From contig PEWE01000013.1 in the NCBI GenBank assembly GCA_002779605.1, forward strand, positions 62,001 through 126,000: 64,000 nucleotides of DNA, in the 5' to 3' direction. The position numbers and the translations under genes were made by a program. Under the pieces are notes generated by a model. The model had not been told where the DNA came from. It searched no databases and saw only the letters and a program-made list of their open reading frames with translations. Shown here piece by piece: positions 20,298-30,754 of this stretch; the first letter of the stretch is position 1, and the number at the start of each line of letters is the position of its first letter. This stretch comes from Zetaproteobacteria bacterium CG06_land_8_20_14_3_00_59_53. Its GTDB lineage: Bacteria > Pseudomonadota > Zetaproteobacteria > Mariprofundales > Mariprofundaceae.

Positions 20298-20701
20298 CGT
20301 CGATGTCCGTCACCGGCATCGCCTCCGGGCTTGCGCTCCCGATGTTCGATGCTTCTTTCGCCGATGCACAGGCCGATCACGGTCGGTTGTTCTGCCGCGT
20401 CTGAGGCATTGTTTGGGTACTCCCATTTGACGATGGCTTTGCACAACATGAAGGACTCAATCCGGTCCGTGGAAGGCAGCTTGATCCTGAGCGTCAGGTT
20501 CTGCCCGATGCTGTAGCGATGCGGTAAGCGGGTGAGCAGTCCGACACCGCCGCCGGAGATGTTCTGCAGCTGCAAATGATCGCAAAAGGGCTGGCCATCC
20601 TGCAGCCGGCCATGCACCTCAACCTCGAGATCGGTGAGGTAGCGTTCATATTCCCGCCGTTCGGAATCCACCCGCTCAGGCATGGATTTTTCGGTCTGCA
20701 C
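20294..20701 (-). CDS. PilZ-domain protein
   Basis: A 135-residue protein from GTG 20701; ATG 20683 is an alternative. It carries the c-di-GMP-binding signature of PilZ in two parts: the Arg-rich ERREYERY (about residues 14-21) and LQNISGGGVGLLT (about 45-57), matching the usual (D/N)xSxxG. The domain is short and stands alone, with a charged C-terminal tail (HRERKPGGDAGDGHRR). Its stop overlaps the start of the cyclase gene (20294-20297), so the two are coupled. c-di-GMP binding is inferred from the motifs. Confidence 0.78.
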   Translation of the reverse strand: MQTEKSMPERVDSERREYERYLTDLEVEVHGRLQDGQPFCDHLQLQNISGGGVGLLTRLPHRYSIGQNLTLRIKLPSTDRIESFMLCKAIVKWEYPNNASDAAEQPTVIGLCIGERSIEHRERKPGGDAGDGHRR

Positions 20702-20820
20702 ACTGCTGTATCACTGCTCTTTGCCTCCATGCAATCAGGGCCGTTGATATTTGTCGGCTAACGTCCGCGGAGCCTTTACCGGACTGATACAGCAAAAGGT
20801 GCAGCAAGGATAAAGCCAAA

Positions 20821-21807
20821 ATGAACCAGGGCTGTTTTACGGGTGGTTGTTCAACATGCCCGATGGCTGAGCGGGAGGCTCTCTTGTCTGCTCGGTTTGC
20901 TGCGTTACGATGGATGCCCATGCAAGATGATCTGTGCAATGAACTTTCAGCTTTTCTGGACAGTCATGCGCTGCCGCGGGATCTGTTGCCCATGCTGCAA
21001 CGCTACTACCTGCCACTGGCAGAGCGCTTAAAGGGCTTGCATCAGGAAAGTGCAAAAAAACCCGTCACGCTGGGTATCAACGGTGCTCAGGGTAGCGGTA
21101 AATCCACGCTTGCAGCTGTTCTTGCCCTTATATGCAGGCAGCGCTTCGGCTGGCGGGTTGCCGTGCTTTCCATGGATGATCTGTATCTGGGTCGGGTGGC
21201 TCGTCAGGAACTGGTAGCCCGGGTCCATCCGCTGCTGGCCACGCGCGGCGTGCCGGGCACGCATGATGTGCCGCTGGGCCTTCAGACCATACAGGCCATG
21301 CGCGAGGCACAGGCCGGTGACCGGGTTCTGCTGCCACGCTTCGACAAAGGCAGGGATGAGCCGCGTCCGCGTGAACAGTGGGAGATGGTTGCGGGGCCGG
21401 TGGATCTGCTGATTTTCGAAGGCTGGTGTCTGGGGGCTGCGCCGCAGGCACAGAGCGAGCTTGCCGGACCCTGCAATGAGCTGGAGCGGCTTGAGGATGC
21501 CGGTGGTATCTGGCGGGATTATGTGAACCGGCAGCTGGCCGATGTTTACCCGCTGTTGTTCGATGCCATCGATTTCAGGGTGTTCCTGAAGGTGCCGGAT
21601 TTCGAATCGGTGCTGCGCTGGCGAATCCAGCAGGAAGAGGGATTGCCTACACCCGGGATGGACTCTGCGCAGCTGGCCCGCTTCGTGCTGTTCTTCGAGC
21701 GCTTGACCCGGCATCAGCTGCAAACACAGCCGGCTGATTCGCATGTCGTGTTCGAGCTGGATCGCGAACATCGGGTTGCGGTTGCTGTTTACCGGCATGA
21801 CGGCTAG
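20821..21807 (+). CDS. D-glycerate 3-kinase (GLYK type) / P-loop kinase
   Basis: A 328-residue protein. Its P-loop is LGINGAQGSGKSTLAAVLA (about residues 84-102), followed by VLSMDDLYLGRVARQELVAR, TRGVPGTHDVPLG, LPRFDKGRDEPRPREQW and DLLIFEGWCLGA. This order matches the GLYK family of plant photorespiratory glycerate kinases and yeast homologues. It phosphorylates D-glycerate to 3-phosphoglycerate, which in a CBB autotroph would return photorespiratory carbon to the cycle. The N-terminus has an unusual Cys cluster (CFTGGCSTCP, residues 5-14) if the 20821 start is right; starting at an internal Met would remove it. Confidence 0.8.
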   Translation: MNQGCFTGGCSTCPMAEREALLSARFAALRWMPMQDDLCNELSAFLDSHALPRDLLPMLQRYYLPLAERLKGLHQESAKKPVTLGINGAQGSGKSTLAAVLALICRQRFGWRVAVLSMDDLYLGRVARQELVARVHPLLATRGVPGTHDVPLGLQTIQAMREAQAGDRVLLPRFDKGRDEPRPREQWEMVAGPVDLLIFEGWCLGAAPQAQSELAGPCNELERLEDAGGIWRDYVNRQLADVYPLLFDAIDFRVFLKVPDFESVLRWRIQQEEGLPTPGMDSAQLARFVLFFERLTRHQLQTQPADSHVVFELDREHRVAVAVYRHDG

Positions 21808-21945
21808 GGTGCGCGTACTGATTTGCGGTGGCATCTGGTCTGCATCGTAAAGGAAGGGGAGCTTTTTAGCCCTGCTTCCCGGTAAATAATCATGCACTGG
21901 ACCGGTCCGGGGTTCTCCCGGCAGGCGCATCTGGAATACATAACA

Positions 21946-23262
21946 ATGACATTTGAACAATTCGGCCTTTCGGGGAACGTGCTGCGCGCCGTTTCCGAAC
22001 AGGGCTACACCACCCCTACGCCCGTACAGGCACAGGCGATCCCCTATATTCTGGATGGCCGCGACATCATGGCCGGCGCCCAGACGGGCACCGGCAAGAC
22101 CGCCGGTTTCACCCTGCCCATGCTGCAACTGCTGGACAAAGAGGGGGCAGGCCACGGCCAGCGCCCGATCCGCGCACTGATCCTGGCTCCGACCCGCGAG
22201 CTGGCGGCGCAGATCCATGAAAGCATCCGGACCTACGGCAAATACCTGCCGCTGAAATCCACCGTGGTATTCGGCGGTGTTGGCATCCAACCGCAGATCG
22301 ATAAATTGCGTCATGGCGTGGACATCCTGATCGCCACCCCCGGTCGTCTGCTTGATCTGGTCGGTCAGCGTAAGTGCGACCTCTCCAAGGTCGAGATTCT
22401 GGTGCTTGATGAAGCCGATCGCATGCTCGATATGGGCTTTATCCACGATATCCGCAAGGTGCTGGCCCTGTTGCCGGCCAGACGTCAGAACCTGCTGTTC
22501 TCCGCGACCTTTTCCGCGGACATCAAGAAGCTGGCTTCCGGCATCCTGCATAACCCGGCGCTTGTCGAGGTCGCCCCCAACCGTACTGCAGTAAAGATTT
22601 CGCATGTTGTGCATCCGGTCGGTAAAACCAATAAGCGCACACTGCTATCGCATCTGATTCTGGAGCACGACTGGCGGCAGGTGCTGGTGTTCACGCGCAC
22701 CAAACATGGCGCCAACCGTCTGGCCGAACAGCTGGGCAAGGATGGTATCCAGTCCTCTGCGATCCACGGCAACAAGAGCCAGACAGCGCGCACCAATGCG
22801 CTGGCGGGTTTCAAGGCGGGTACGGTCCGCGTGCTGGTCGCCACGGATATCGCCGCCCGCGGTCTGGATATCGACCAGCTGCCGCATGTGGTGAACTACG
22901 AGCTGCCCAATGTGCCGGAGGATTATGTGCACCGCATCGGGCGTACCGGGCGTGCCGGGCACAGCGGTGATGCCCTGTCACTGGTCTGCCGCGAGGAAGA
23001 GAAGCTGCTGAGCAGCATCGAGCGCCTGATCGGCAAGAAGATCGACGTGCTGCACGTGCCGGGCTTTACTACCGATTTTGCCGCACAGCCGAAATCCGAA
23101 GCCTCCGACGATGATCGCGGTCCGCGTCATGGCAACGGTGGACAGCGTCATGGGCGTCCGGCACAGGGTCATCCGCGTGCCGGTGGACCGCGTCGCGGCG
23201 AGGCAGGGCGCAGTTCCGGCGCAGGCCGTCGCAGCGGCGGTGGGCGTTCCTCCGGGCGTTAA
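21946..23262 (+). CDS. rhlE: DEAD-box RNA helicase (RhlE type)
   Basis: 438 residues from ATG 21946. Motifs in order: Q-motif ([17 protein letters not shown]), I ([11 protein letters not shown]), Ia (PTRELAAQI), Ib (TPGRLLD), II (DEAD in [10 protein letters not shown]), III (SATFS), IV-V ([15 protein letters not shown]) and VI ([10 protein letters not shown]). The tail after about residue 385 is rich in Gly, Arg and His, as in RhlE proteins that bind RNA non-specifically. It unwinds RNA, probably in ribosome assembly or decay. The 5' region from 21808 is about 140 bases and gene-free. The 3' end overlaps by four bases the end of a damaged membrane gene on the other strand. Confidence 0.92.
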   Translation: MTFEQFGLSGNVLRAVSEQGYTTPTPVQAQAIPYILDGRDIMAGAQTGTGKTAGFTLPMLQLLDKEGAGHGQRPIRALILAPTRELAAQIHESIRTYGKYLPLKSTVVFGGVGIQPQIDKLRHGVDILIATPGRLLDLVGQRKCDLSKVEILVLDEADRMLDMGFIHDIRKVLALLPARRQNLLFSATFSADIKKLASGILHNPALVEVAPNRTAVKISHVVHPVGKTNKRTLLSHLILEHDWRQVLVFTRTKHGANRLAEQLGKDGIQSSAIHGNKSQTARTNALAGFKAGTVRVLVATDIAARGLDIDQLPHVVNYELPNVPEDYVHRIGRTGRAGHSGDALSLVCREEEKLLSSIERLIGKKIDVLHVPGFTTDFAAQPKSEASDDDRGPRHGNGGQRHGRPAQGHPRAGGPRRGEAGRSSGAGRRSGGGRSSGR

Positions 23263-23522
23263 GCCAGGCCGATGGTGAACGGCAGCCAACCTGCCCAGTC
23301 GATCGCCAGAAGCAGGGCGATACCGACGGACAGGATGAAAGGGAAGCTGAGCAGCGACATGAACTGACGGAATAGGCCGATCACAGCCGGAATCATGAAC
23401 GGGATGAGTTAGTCGATATCCGAGCTGATGGCCATAGTCGCAATGGCTGAGCGTACAAGCGTGATGGCCAGATCGAGCCAGCGACTGTTGTACAGGAATC
23501 CCGTATTGGTTCCGATGGACAT
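23259..23522 (-). pseudogene. Small membrane protein gene with an in-frame TAA
   Basis: Reading from ATG 23522, codons 1-37 give MSIGTNTGFLYNSRWLDLAI and on to ISSDID, then TAA at codon 38 (23409-23411). The same frame then stays open for 49 codons and is strongly hydrophobic (LIPFMIPAVIGLFRQFMSLL, then FPFILSVGIALLLAIDWAGW) up to a TAA at 23259. The second half looks like two membrane spans. Continuity across the stop suggests an 87-residue membrane protein recently broken by one base change, or a sequencing error. I do not recognise the family. GGGGG lies just ahead of the ATG. Confidence 0.5.
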
Positions 23523-23619
23523 AGTCCCCCCTTTCTGCTTTGACATCATTCAACAGGCTGCGGACAGGATAGGCGTGCCTTTATAACGCGGGGTTTTGTT
23601 CTTGGTCTTGGCAACAAAA

Positions 23620-23645
23620 AAAACGGGCTCCGAAGAGCCCGTTTT
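23620..23645 (-). terminator. Intrinsic terminator of the CBB/glycolysis cluster
   Basis: A perfect 11-bp stem AAAACGGGCTC / GAGCCCGTTTT with loop CGAA. On the minus strand it is followed by a run of T (the A run 23616-23620). It lies 22 bases beyond the fba stop, closing the gene cluster. Confidence 0.9.
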
Positions 23646-23667
23646 TATATTGAGTCGCTGAAAATGA

Positions 23668-24705
23668 TCAGCTGTAGAAGCTGATCATTTCTTCCAGGGA
23701 CTTCGGTTTGATCTTCGATGCCTGACCGGCAGAGCCGAAGGCCTCGAAACGGGCCTTGCAGATCGCCTTCATGCCCATCTTGGCTTCCTTGTAGAACTTG
23801 CGCGGATCGAAGTTCGACTTGTTCTGCTCAAGATGACGACGGATCGCACCGGTGGATGCCATCCGCAGATCGGTGTCGATGTTGACCTTGCGGACACCAT
23901 GCTTGATGCCTTCAACGATCTCTTCCACAGGCACACCATAGGTTACGCCCATATCACCACCGAAATCATTGATGATCTTCAGCCAGTCCTGGGGCACGGA
24001 AGATGAGCCGTGCATGACCAGATGGGTGTTCGGGATGCGTGCATGGATCTCTTTGACGCGATCGATAGCCAGGATGTCGCCTGTCGGCGGCTTGGTGAAC
24101 TTGTAGGCGCCGTGGCTGGTGCCGATGGCGATGGCCAGTGCGTCAACACCGGTCTTGGCTACGAAATCGGCAGCCTCTTCCGGGTCGGTCAGAAGCTGGG
24201 AGTGGTCCAGAACGCCTTCAGCGCCGTGGCCGTCTTCCTCGCCCATCATGCCGGTTTCCAGCGAGCCCAGGCAGCCCAGTTCGCCTTCCACGGATACGCC
24301 GCCTGCATGAGCCATTTCACAGACCTTGCGGGTGGTCTCGACATTGTACTCGTAGGAAGCGGGGGTCTTGCCGTCGGCCAGCAGGGAGCCGTCCATCATC
24401 ACCGACGAGAAGCCGGACTGGATGGAGCGCAGGCAGATCGAAGGTTCCGCACCGTGATCCTGATGCATCACGATCGGGATATGCGGGTACTGCTCGATAG
24501 CAGCAAGAATCAGATGGCGCAGGAACGGTTCGCCGGCATAGGAGCGTGCACCGGCCGAGCCCTGCATAATGACCGGCGAATTGACTTCATTCGCGGCTTC
24601 CATGATCGCCTGAACCTGTTCCAGGTTGTTAACGTTGAATGCAGGCATGCCATAGCTGTTTTCAGAAGCATGATCCAGCAGTTGTCTCAGTGAAATTAGA
24701 GCCAT
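23668..24705 (-). CDS. fba: Class II fructose-1,6-bisphosphate aldolase (CbbA type)
   Basis: A 345-residue zinc aldolase. Seen: [17 protein letters not shown], the His pair in [70 protein letters not shown] and [13 protein letters not shown] with a metal His. [26 protein letters not shown] is the phosphate-binding end. It joins GAP and DHAP, and in CBB bacteria also DHAP and erythrose 4-phosphate. Last gene of the minus-strand cluster, 71 bases after pyk. AAGGAGG precedes ATG. Confidence 0.96.
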   Translation of the reverse strand: MALISLRQLLDHASENSYGMPAFNVNNLEQVQAIMEAANEVNSPVIMQGSAGARSYAGEPFLRHLILAAIEQYPHIPIVMHQDHGAEPSICLRSIQSGFSSVMMDGSLLADGKTPASYEYNVETTRKVCEMAHAGGVSVEGELGCLGSLETGMMGEEDGHGAEGVLDHSQLLTDPEEAADFVAKTGVDALAIAIGTSHGAYKFTKPPTGDILAIDRVKEIHARIPNTHLVMHGSSSVPQDWLKIINDFGGDMGVTYGVPVEEIVEGIKHGVRKVNIDTDLRMASTGAIRRHLEQNKSNFDPRKFYKEAKMGMKAICKARFEAFGSAGQASKIKPKSLEEMISFYS

Positions 24706-24776
24706 TTTCTTCCTCCTTGGAATTTGCAGGGATTTCAGTCCCCGTTATGTTGGCCCTTCAGGGCCGGTAAATCAAT

Positions 24777-26237
24777 TCAGCCTTCAAAAACGTTGGCAGC
24801 CTGCACGATTTTCATCGTATTGGTTGCTCCTGCATGACCCATCGGTGTTCCCAGCGTCATGACCACCAGATCATCCTTCTCCACCAGCTTGTCGTACAGC
24901 ATGATGGCAAAGGCATCCTGCGTGGCCTTTTGAGCATCGGTCGGGCCGTAGTCGCCGCTGATCGGCTTGGGAATCACATTGCGGAACAGTGTGACACGTC
25001 CTGCCGTGGACTGCAGCGGAGTCAGGGCATAGATCGGCACCCGCGAGAGGTGACGCGACATATACAGGGCGGTGTTGCCGCTCTGAGTGAAGGCCGCAAT
25101 CGCCTTGATCGGCATGATATGCGAGACCTCCATGGCCTGACGTGCGATGCACTCGTCCACCGACTGCGGTGGATAACGCGGATCACGTGTCTGGGCGGAT
25201 GCCATCACCGGCTGCTTTTCTGTTTCAAGGCAGGTGCGGTGCATGGCTTCCACAGCTTCCACTGGGTATTTACCGGCAGCGGTTTCACCAGAAAGCATGA
25301 TGGCATCAGTACCGTCCAGCACGGCATTGGCCACGTCGTTGACCTCGGCACGTGTCGGGATCGGATTGTTGCACATCGATTCCATCATCTGCGTTGCCAC
25401 GATCACCGGGCAATTGTATTTCGGAGCCATGCGCAGGATTTTCTTCTGCGCGGGCGGCACGGCAGCATCGCCGATTTCCACACCCAGATCGCCACGCGCC
25501 ACCATCACCACATCGGATGATTCCAGGATGGAGATCAGGTTGGCATCCATGACGGCTTCGGCACGTTCCACCTTGGCCACCAGTCCTGCACGACTGCCTT
25601 CGGCTTCGACCAGCGTGCGGGCATAATCCATATCTGCACCGTCACGCGGGAAGGAGATGGCGATGTAGTCCACACCGATGGCACAGGCCGTCTTGATGTC
25701 TTCCTTGTCCTTGTCGGTGAGCGCTGCTGCGGAAAGTCCGCCACCGGCGCGGTTGATGCCCTTGTTGTTGGACAGCTCGCCGCCGATGACCACGGTGCAG
25801 TGGATCTCCTGCCCGACGATCTTGTCCACGTCCATGACGATCAAACCGTCATTGAGCAGCAGACGTGCGCCCGGTTCGACGTCACCGATCAGTTCCTTGT
25901 AGGTGATACCCACGCGCTCATCGGTACCCGCATCCAGATCCAGCGCACCATCGACGATGAAGTGCTGACCGGGGGTGAGCATGGTTTTGCCCTTGATGAA
26001 CTTGCCGCAGCGGATCTTCGGCCCCTGCATGTCGGCAAGGATGCCGATATAGACGCCATGTTTTTTGGCTGCAGCACGGACATTTTCGGCCCGCTTGCGG
26101 TGTTCTTCAGGTGTGCCATGAGAAAAATTCAGGCGGACGACATTCACGCCGGCGCCGATAAGCCGGTCCAGCACCTCCGGTGATTCGGAGGCGGGACCAA
26201 GCGTTGCTACAATTTTAGTTCTGCGAAAAACTCCCAC
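24777..26237 (-). CDS. pyk: Pyruvate kinase
   Basis: A 486-residue protein. Seen: RRTKIVATLGPASESPEVLD, GVNVVRLNFSHGTPEEH, ISFPRDGADMDYARTL, LVAKVERAEAVMDAN (catalytic Lys), MVARGDLGVEIGD (metal Glu/Asp), TQMMESMCNNPIPTRAEVND and LSGETAAGKYPVEAV. It converts PEP + ADP to pyruvate + ATP. It starts at GTG 26237, directly after the pgk stop (TAAGTG), with its ribosome site GAGGAGAG inside the end of pgk. Translation is therefore very likely coupled to pgk. Confidence 0.96.
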   Translation of the reverse strand: MGVFRRTKIVATLGPASESPEVLDRLIGAGVNVVRLNFSHGTPEEHRKRAENVRAAAKKHGVYIGILADMQGPKIRCGKFIKGKTMLTPGQHFIVDGALDLDAGTDERVGITYKELIGDVEPGARLLLNDGLIVMDVDKIVGQEIHCTVVIGGELSNNKGINRAGGGLSAAALTDKDKEDIKTACAIGVDYIAISFPRDGADMDYARTLVEAEGSRAGLVAKVERAEAVMDANLISILESSDVVMVARGDLGVEIGDAAVPPAQKKILRMAPKYNCPVIVATQMMESMCNNPIPTRAEVNDVANAVLDGTDAIMLSGETAAGKYPVEAVEAMHRTCLETEKQPVMASAQTRDPRYPPQSVDECIARQAMEVSHIMPIKAIAAFTQSGNTALYMSRHLSRVPIYALTPLQSTAGRVTLFRNVIPKPISGDYGPTDAQKATQDAFAIMLYDKLVEKDDLVVMTLGTPMGHAGATNTMKIVQAANVFEG

Positions 26238-27416
26238 TTAGGCGGCTCTCTCCTCAAGCATGGCAACTGCAGGCAATTTCTTGCCTTCGAGGAACTCAAG
26301 GAATGCACCACCACCGGTGGAGATATAAGAAACCTTGTCTTCGATGCCGTATTTATCCACAGCAGCCAGTGTGTCACCGCCGCCTGCAATCGAGAATCCC
26401 GGAGAATTGGCGATAGCCATGGAAATGGTCTTGGTGCCTTCGCCGAACTGGTCGAATTCGAACACTCCCACCGGGCCGTTCCACACGATGGTGCCGGCCT
26501 TCATGATGATCTCGGCCAGGGCCTGTGCGGAATCCGGGCCGATATCGAAGATCATGTCGTCATCCAGCACGGCATCTGCGGCCTTCAGGGTTGCCTCGGC
26601 ATCAGCAGCGAACTTCTTGGCGCAAACTACATCGGTCGGCACAGGAATGCTGCCGCCGCGGGATTCGGCATCGGCTGTCAGCTTCTTGCAGGTGTCGATC
26701 AGGTCGGCTTCGTACAGCGATTTGCCGACAGGGTAACCGGCAGCAGCAATGAAGGTGTTGGCGATACCGCCACCCACAACCAGCTGATCCACGACCTTGG
26801 AGAGGGACTCCAGCACGGTCAGCTTGGTGGAAACCTTGGAACCGCCGACGATGGCGATCATCGGACGTGCCGGGTTGTGCAGGGCCTTGCCCAGCGCTTC
26901 CAGTTCGGCAGCCAGCAGCGGGCCTGCGCATGCCACGGGAGCGAACTTGCCGGCACCGTGGGTGGAAGCCTGTGCGCGGTGCGCAGTACCGAAGGCGTCC
27001 ATCACGTAGATGTCGCACAGTGCGGCGTATTTCTTCGACAGGGCCTCGTCATCCTTGCCTTCGCCCTTGTTGAAACGCACGTTGTCCAGCAGCACGACTT
27101 CGCCATCGGCAACATCAAAGCCACCGTCGATGTAGTCGCGGATCAGGCGGACAGACTTGCCCAGCAGGGAAGACAGGTGATCGGCAACCGGCTTCAGGGA
27201 GTTCTCCTCGCTGAATTCGCCTTCAGTCGGACGGCCCAGATGGGACATCAGCATCACCTTGGCGCCGGCGTTCATTGCGTGGGTGATGGTCGCCATGCTG
27301 GCGCGGATGCGGGCATCCGAAGTCACCTTGCCGTCTTTGATCGGCACGTTGAGGTCCTCGCGGATCAGTACTCGCTTACCTTTCAGGTCAAGATCGGTCA
27401 TTTTGATTACAGACAT
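26238..27416 (-). CDS. pgk: Phosphoglycerate kinase
   Basis: A 392-residue protein of normal length. Seen: [87 protein letters not shown] and [16 protein letters not shown], with [17 protein letters not shown] at the end. It makes 1,3-bisphosphoglycerate from 3-phosphoglycerate in the CBB direction. A terminator-like hairpin lies between it and the upstream gap gene, so pgk-pyk-fba may also have its own promoter in 27417-27553. AGGGAG precedes ATG. Confidence 0.97.
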   Translation of the reverse strand: MSVIKMTDLDLKGKRVLIREDLNVPIKDGKVTSDARIRASMATITHAMNAGAKVMLMSHLGRPTEGEFSEENSLKPVADHLSSLLGKSVRLIRDYIDGGFDVADGEVVLLDNVRFNKGEGKDDEALSKKYAALCDIYVMDAFGTAHRAQASTHGAGKFAPVACAGPLLAAELEALGKALHNPARPMIAIVGGSKVSTKLTVLESLSKVVDQLVVGGGIANTFIAAAGYPVGKSLYEADLIDTCKKLTADAESRGGSIPVPTDVVCAKKFAADAEATLKAADAVLDDDMIFDIGPDSAQALAEIIMKAGTIVWNGPVGVFEFDQFGEGTKTISMAIANSPGFSIAGGGDTLAAVDKYGIEDKVSYISTGGGAFLEFLEGKKLPAVAMLEERAA

Positions 27417-27553
27417 GTTTCACTCCCTATGAATGAGTCGCTGACAAGCTTGTCACGCAGTGTGGCAGGTTGATGACATGGACTCTGATGTTAAACGCTA
27501 ACGTTTGTCGCTGCCGGTCCGTCGGTGGACCCTGAGGCGGGCCGGCAATGACA

Positions 27554-27580
27554 AACGTGGGGGCTGAAAGCCCCCACGTT
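27554..27580 (-). terminator. Terminator-like hairpin between gap and pgk
   Basis: A perfect 12-bp stem AACGTGGGGGCT / AGCCCCCACGTT with a three-base loop, eight bases past the gap stop. On the minus strand it is followed only by TTTGTC, a weak T-tract. It may act as a partial terminator or an mRNA 3' stabiliser that makes gap and pgk levels differ. Confidence 0.65.
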
Positions 27581-27587
27581 CATGCTC

Positions 27588-28586
<999 letters not shown>

Positions 28587-28615
28587 TTATAACTCCTCTC
28601 TGTATGTATATTAAA

Positions 28616-30604
28616 TCAAGCTACTTCGTTGACGGCGGCAACCACAGCATCGGTTGTAATGCCGAACAGTTTGAACAGTTCGCCGGCAGGTGCCGACTCA
28701 CCGAAGGTATCCATACCCACGGCTTTACCGTTCAGGCCGATATACTTGGCCCAGAAACCGGTCACACCGGCTTCCACTGAAACACGCGCGGTCACCGAAG
28801 ATGGCAGCACGGACTCTTTGTACGCAGCATCCTGTTTGTCGAATGCATTGGTGGAAGGCATGGACACAACGCGGATCTTCTTGCCGCTCAGCTTGGCAGC
28901 GGCTTCCATGGCCAGCGACACTTCCGAACCGGTGGCGATGATGATGGCGTCCGGGGTTCCGTCGCAATCCTTGAGGATGTAGCCGCCGCGCTCGATCAGC
29001 TTGATCTGGGCTGCTGTGCGCTTCTGGTGCGGCAGGTTCTGACGCGAGAAGATCAGTGAGCTCGGACCGGTCTGGTTCTGGATGGCGACCTTCCAGGCCA
29101 CAGCCGATTCAACGGCATCGCAAGGGCGCCATACATCCATGTTCGGAATCATGCGCAGGGTTGCGGTCTGCTCGACAGGCTGATGCGTCGGGCCGTCTTC
29201 GCCCAGACCGATGGAGTCATGGGTGAATACCTCAATATGACGCACCTTCATCAGGGCAGCCATACGCAGGGCGTTACGGGCATACTCGGAGAACATCAGG
29301 AAGGTCGCGCCGTAGGGCACAAAACCGCCGTGCAGGGCAACGCCGTTGATCATGGCAGCCATGCCGAACTCGCGCACACCGTAGTTCACATAGTTACCGG
29401 CTGCATCCTTGATCACCGGCTTGGCACCGGACCACAGGGTCAGGTTGGAGCCTGCCAGGTCGGCGGAGCCGCCCAGGAATTCCGGAGTGATCTTGGCCAG
29501 GCCTTCGATGGCGTTCTGCGAAGCCTTGCGGGAGGCGATGGTCTCGCCCTTGGCATCGACAGCTGCGATGTAGGCATCGGCACCGGCTTCCCAGTCAGCG
29601 GACAGCTGACCGTTGATGCGGCGCTTGAACTCGGCAGCTTCGGCAGGGTACTTGGCTGCATAGGCGGCAAAGCGCTTGTCCCACTCGCTTTCGGCGGCAG
29701 CGCCGGCTTCCTTGTTGTCCCAGCCGGCATAGACATCGGCAGGGATCTCGAACGGTGCGGCATCCCAGCCCAGTTCCTTACGGACCAGTGCGATCTCGTC
29801 GTCACCCAGAGCTGCACCGTGGCAGTCGTGTGTGCCGGCCTTGTTCGGGGAACCGAAGCCGATGATGGTCTTGCAGCAGATCATGGTCGGCTTGTCCTTC
29901 TCGGCGCGGGCGGCCTCGATGGCCTTCTTGATCTCGACCGCGTCGTGGCCGTCCACATTGCGGATCACCTGCCAGCCGTAGGCCTCGAAACGCCCCGGGG
30001 TGTCGTCGGTGAACCAGCCCTCGACGTGACCGTCGATGGAGATGCCATTGTCGTCCCAGAAAGCGATCAGCTTGCCAAGACCCAGAGTGCCGGCCAGCGA
30101 GCAGGCTTCATGCGAGATGCCTTCCATCAGGCAGCCGTCGCCGAGGAACACATAGGTGCTGTGGTCGACGATGGTGTGGCCCGGCTTGTTGAACTGGGCG
30201 GCAAGGGTCTTCTCTGCCAGCGCCATGCCGACGCCGTTGGTGATGCCCTGGCCCAGCGGGCCGGTGGTGGTCTCGACGCCCGGAGCATAGCCGTATTCCG
30301 GGTGGCCCGGGGTGCGCGAATGCAGCTGACGGAACTGCTTGAGCTCGTCCATCGGCAGGTCGTAACCGGTCAGGTGAAGCAGGGAGTAGATCAGCATGGA
30401 GCCGTGGCCGTTGGACAGGATGAAACGGTCGCGATCAGCCCACTGCGGGTTGGCCGGGTTGTGTTTCATGTAATCGTTCCACAGGACTTCGGCAATATCG
30501 GCCATACCCATCGGCGCGCCCGGATGCCCCGAGTTAGCCTTCTGTACTGCGTCCATGGACAGGGCGCGAACAGCGTTGGCCAGATGTCTGCGATTGTTAC
30601 TCAT
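28616..30604 (-). CDS. tkt: Transketolase
   Basis: A 662-residue protein. Seen: [59 protein letters not shown] (ThDP diphosphate motif GDG), [14 protein letters not shown]-like residues in [34 protein letters not shown] (transketolase signature) and RQNLPHQKR. ThDP-dependent; it moves two-carbon units in the CBB regenerative phase. AAAGGGG precedes ATG. It is followed closely by gap, so tkt-gap form a unit. Confidence 0.97.
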   Translation of the reverse strand: MSNNRRHLANAVRALSMDAVQKANSGHPGAPMGMADIAEVLWNDYMKHNPANPQWADRDRFILSNGHGSMLIYSLLHLTGYDLPMDELKQFRQLHSRTPGHPEYGYAPGVETTTGPLGQGITNGVGMALAEKTLAAQFNKPGHTIVDHSTYVFLGDGCLMEGISHEACSLAGTLGLGKLIAFWDDNGISIDGHVEGWFTDDTPGRFEAYGWQVIRNVDGHDAVEIKKAIEAARAEKDKPTMICCKTIIGFGSPNKAGTHDCHGAALGDDEIALVRKELGWDAAPFEIPADVYAGWDNKEAGAAAESEWDKRFAAYAAKYPAEAAEFKRRINGQLSADWEAGADAYIAAVDAKGETIASRKASQNAIEGLAKITPEFLGGSADLAGSNLTLWSGAKPVIKDAAGNYVNYGVREFGMAAMINGVALHGGFVPYGATFLMFSEYARNALRMAALMKVRHIEVFTHDSIGLGEDGPTHQPVEQTATLRMIPNMDVWRPCDAVESAVAWKVAIQNQTGPSSLIFSRQNLPHQKRTAAQIKLIERGGYILKDCDGTPDAIIIATGSEVSLAMEAAAKLSGKKIRVVSMPSTNAFDKQDAAYKESVLPSSVTARVSVEAGVTGFWAKYIGLNGKAVGMDTFGESAPAGELFKLFGITTDAVVAAVNEVA

Positions 30605-30659
30605 GTGCTAATCCCCTTTGGTTCTTGATTGGTGTTAATCACCCGCGCGAACCCTATTT

Positions 30660-30722
30660 GATTTAAGTATAAAAACTAATCATCATTTATTATGCGGAGT
30701 ATAAAATATATTTATATTACAC
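30660..30722 (-). promoter_or_regulatory. AT-rich island upstream of tkt, candidate promoter region
   Basis: Between glpX and tkt, this stretch is almost all A and T, in sharp contrast to its GC-rich surroundings. On the minus strand it contains TATACT- and TATAAT-like hexamers. Together with the 150-base gap, this suggests a separate promoter for tkt-gap. No exact -35/-10 pair is assigned. Confidence 0.35.
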
Positions 30723-30754
30723 CCCGACAGTGGCCCTCGCGGGTCACGACCGGT

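Noticed and set aside
21028-22614. 528-residue minus-strand frame across the glycerate kinase and RhlE
   Set aside because: It is antisense to two genes with clear catalytic motifs and crosses their boundary.
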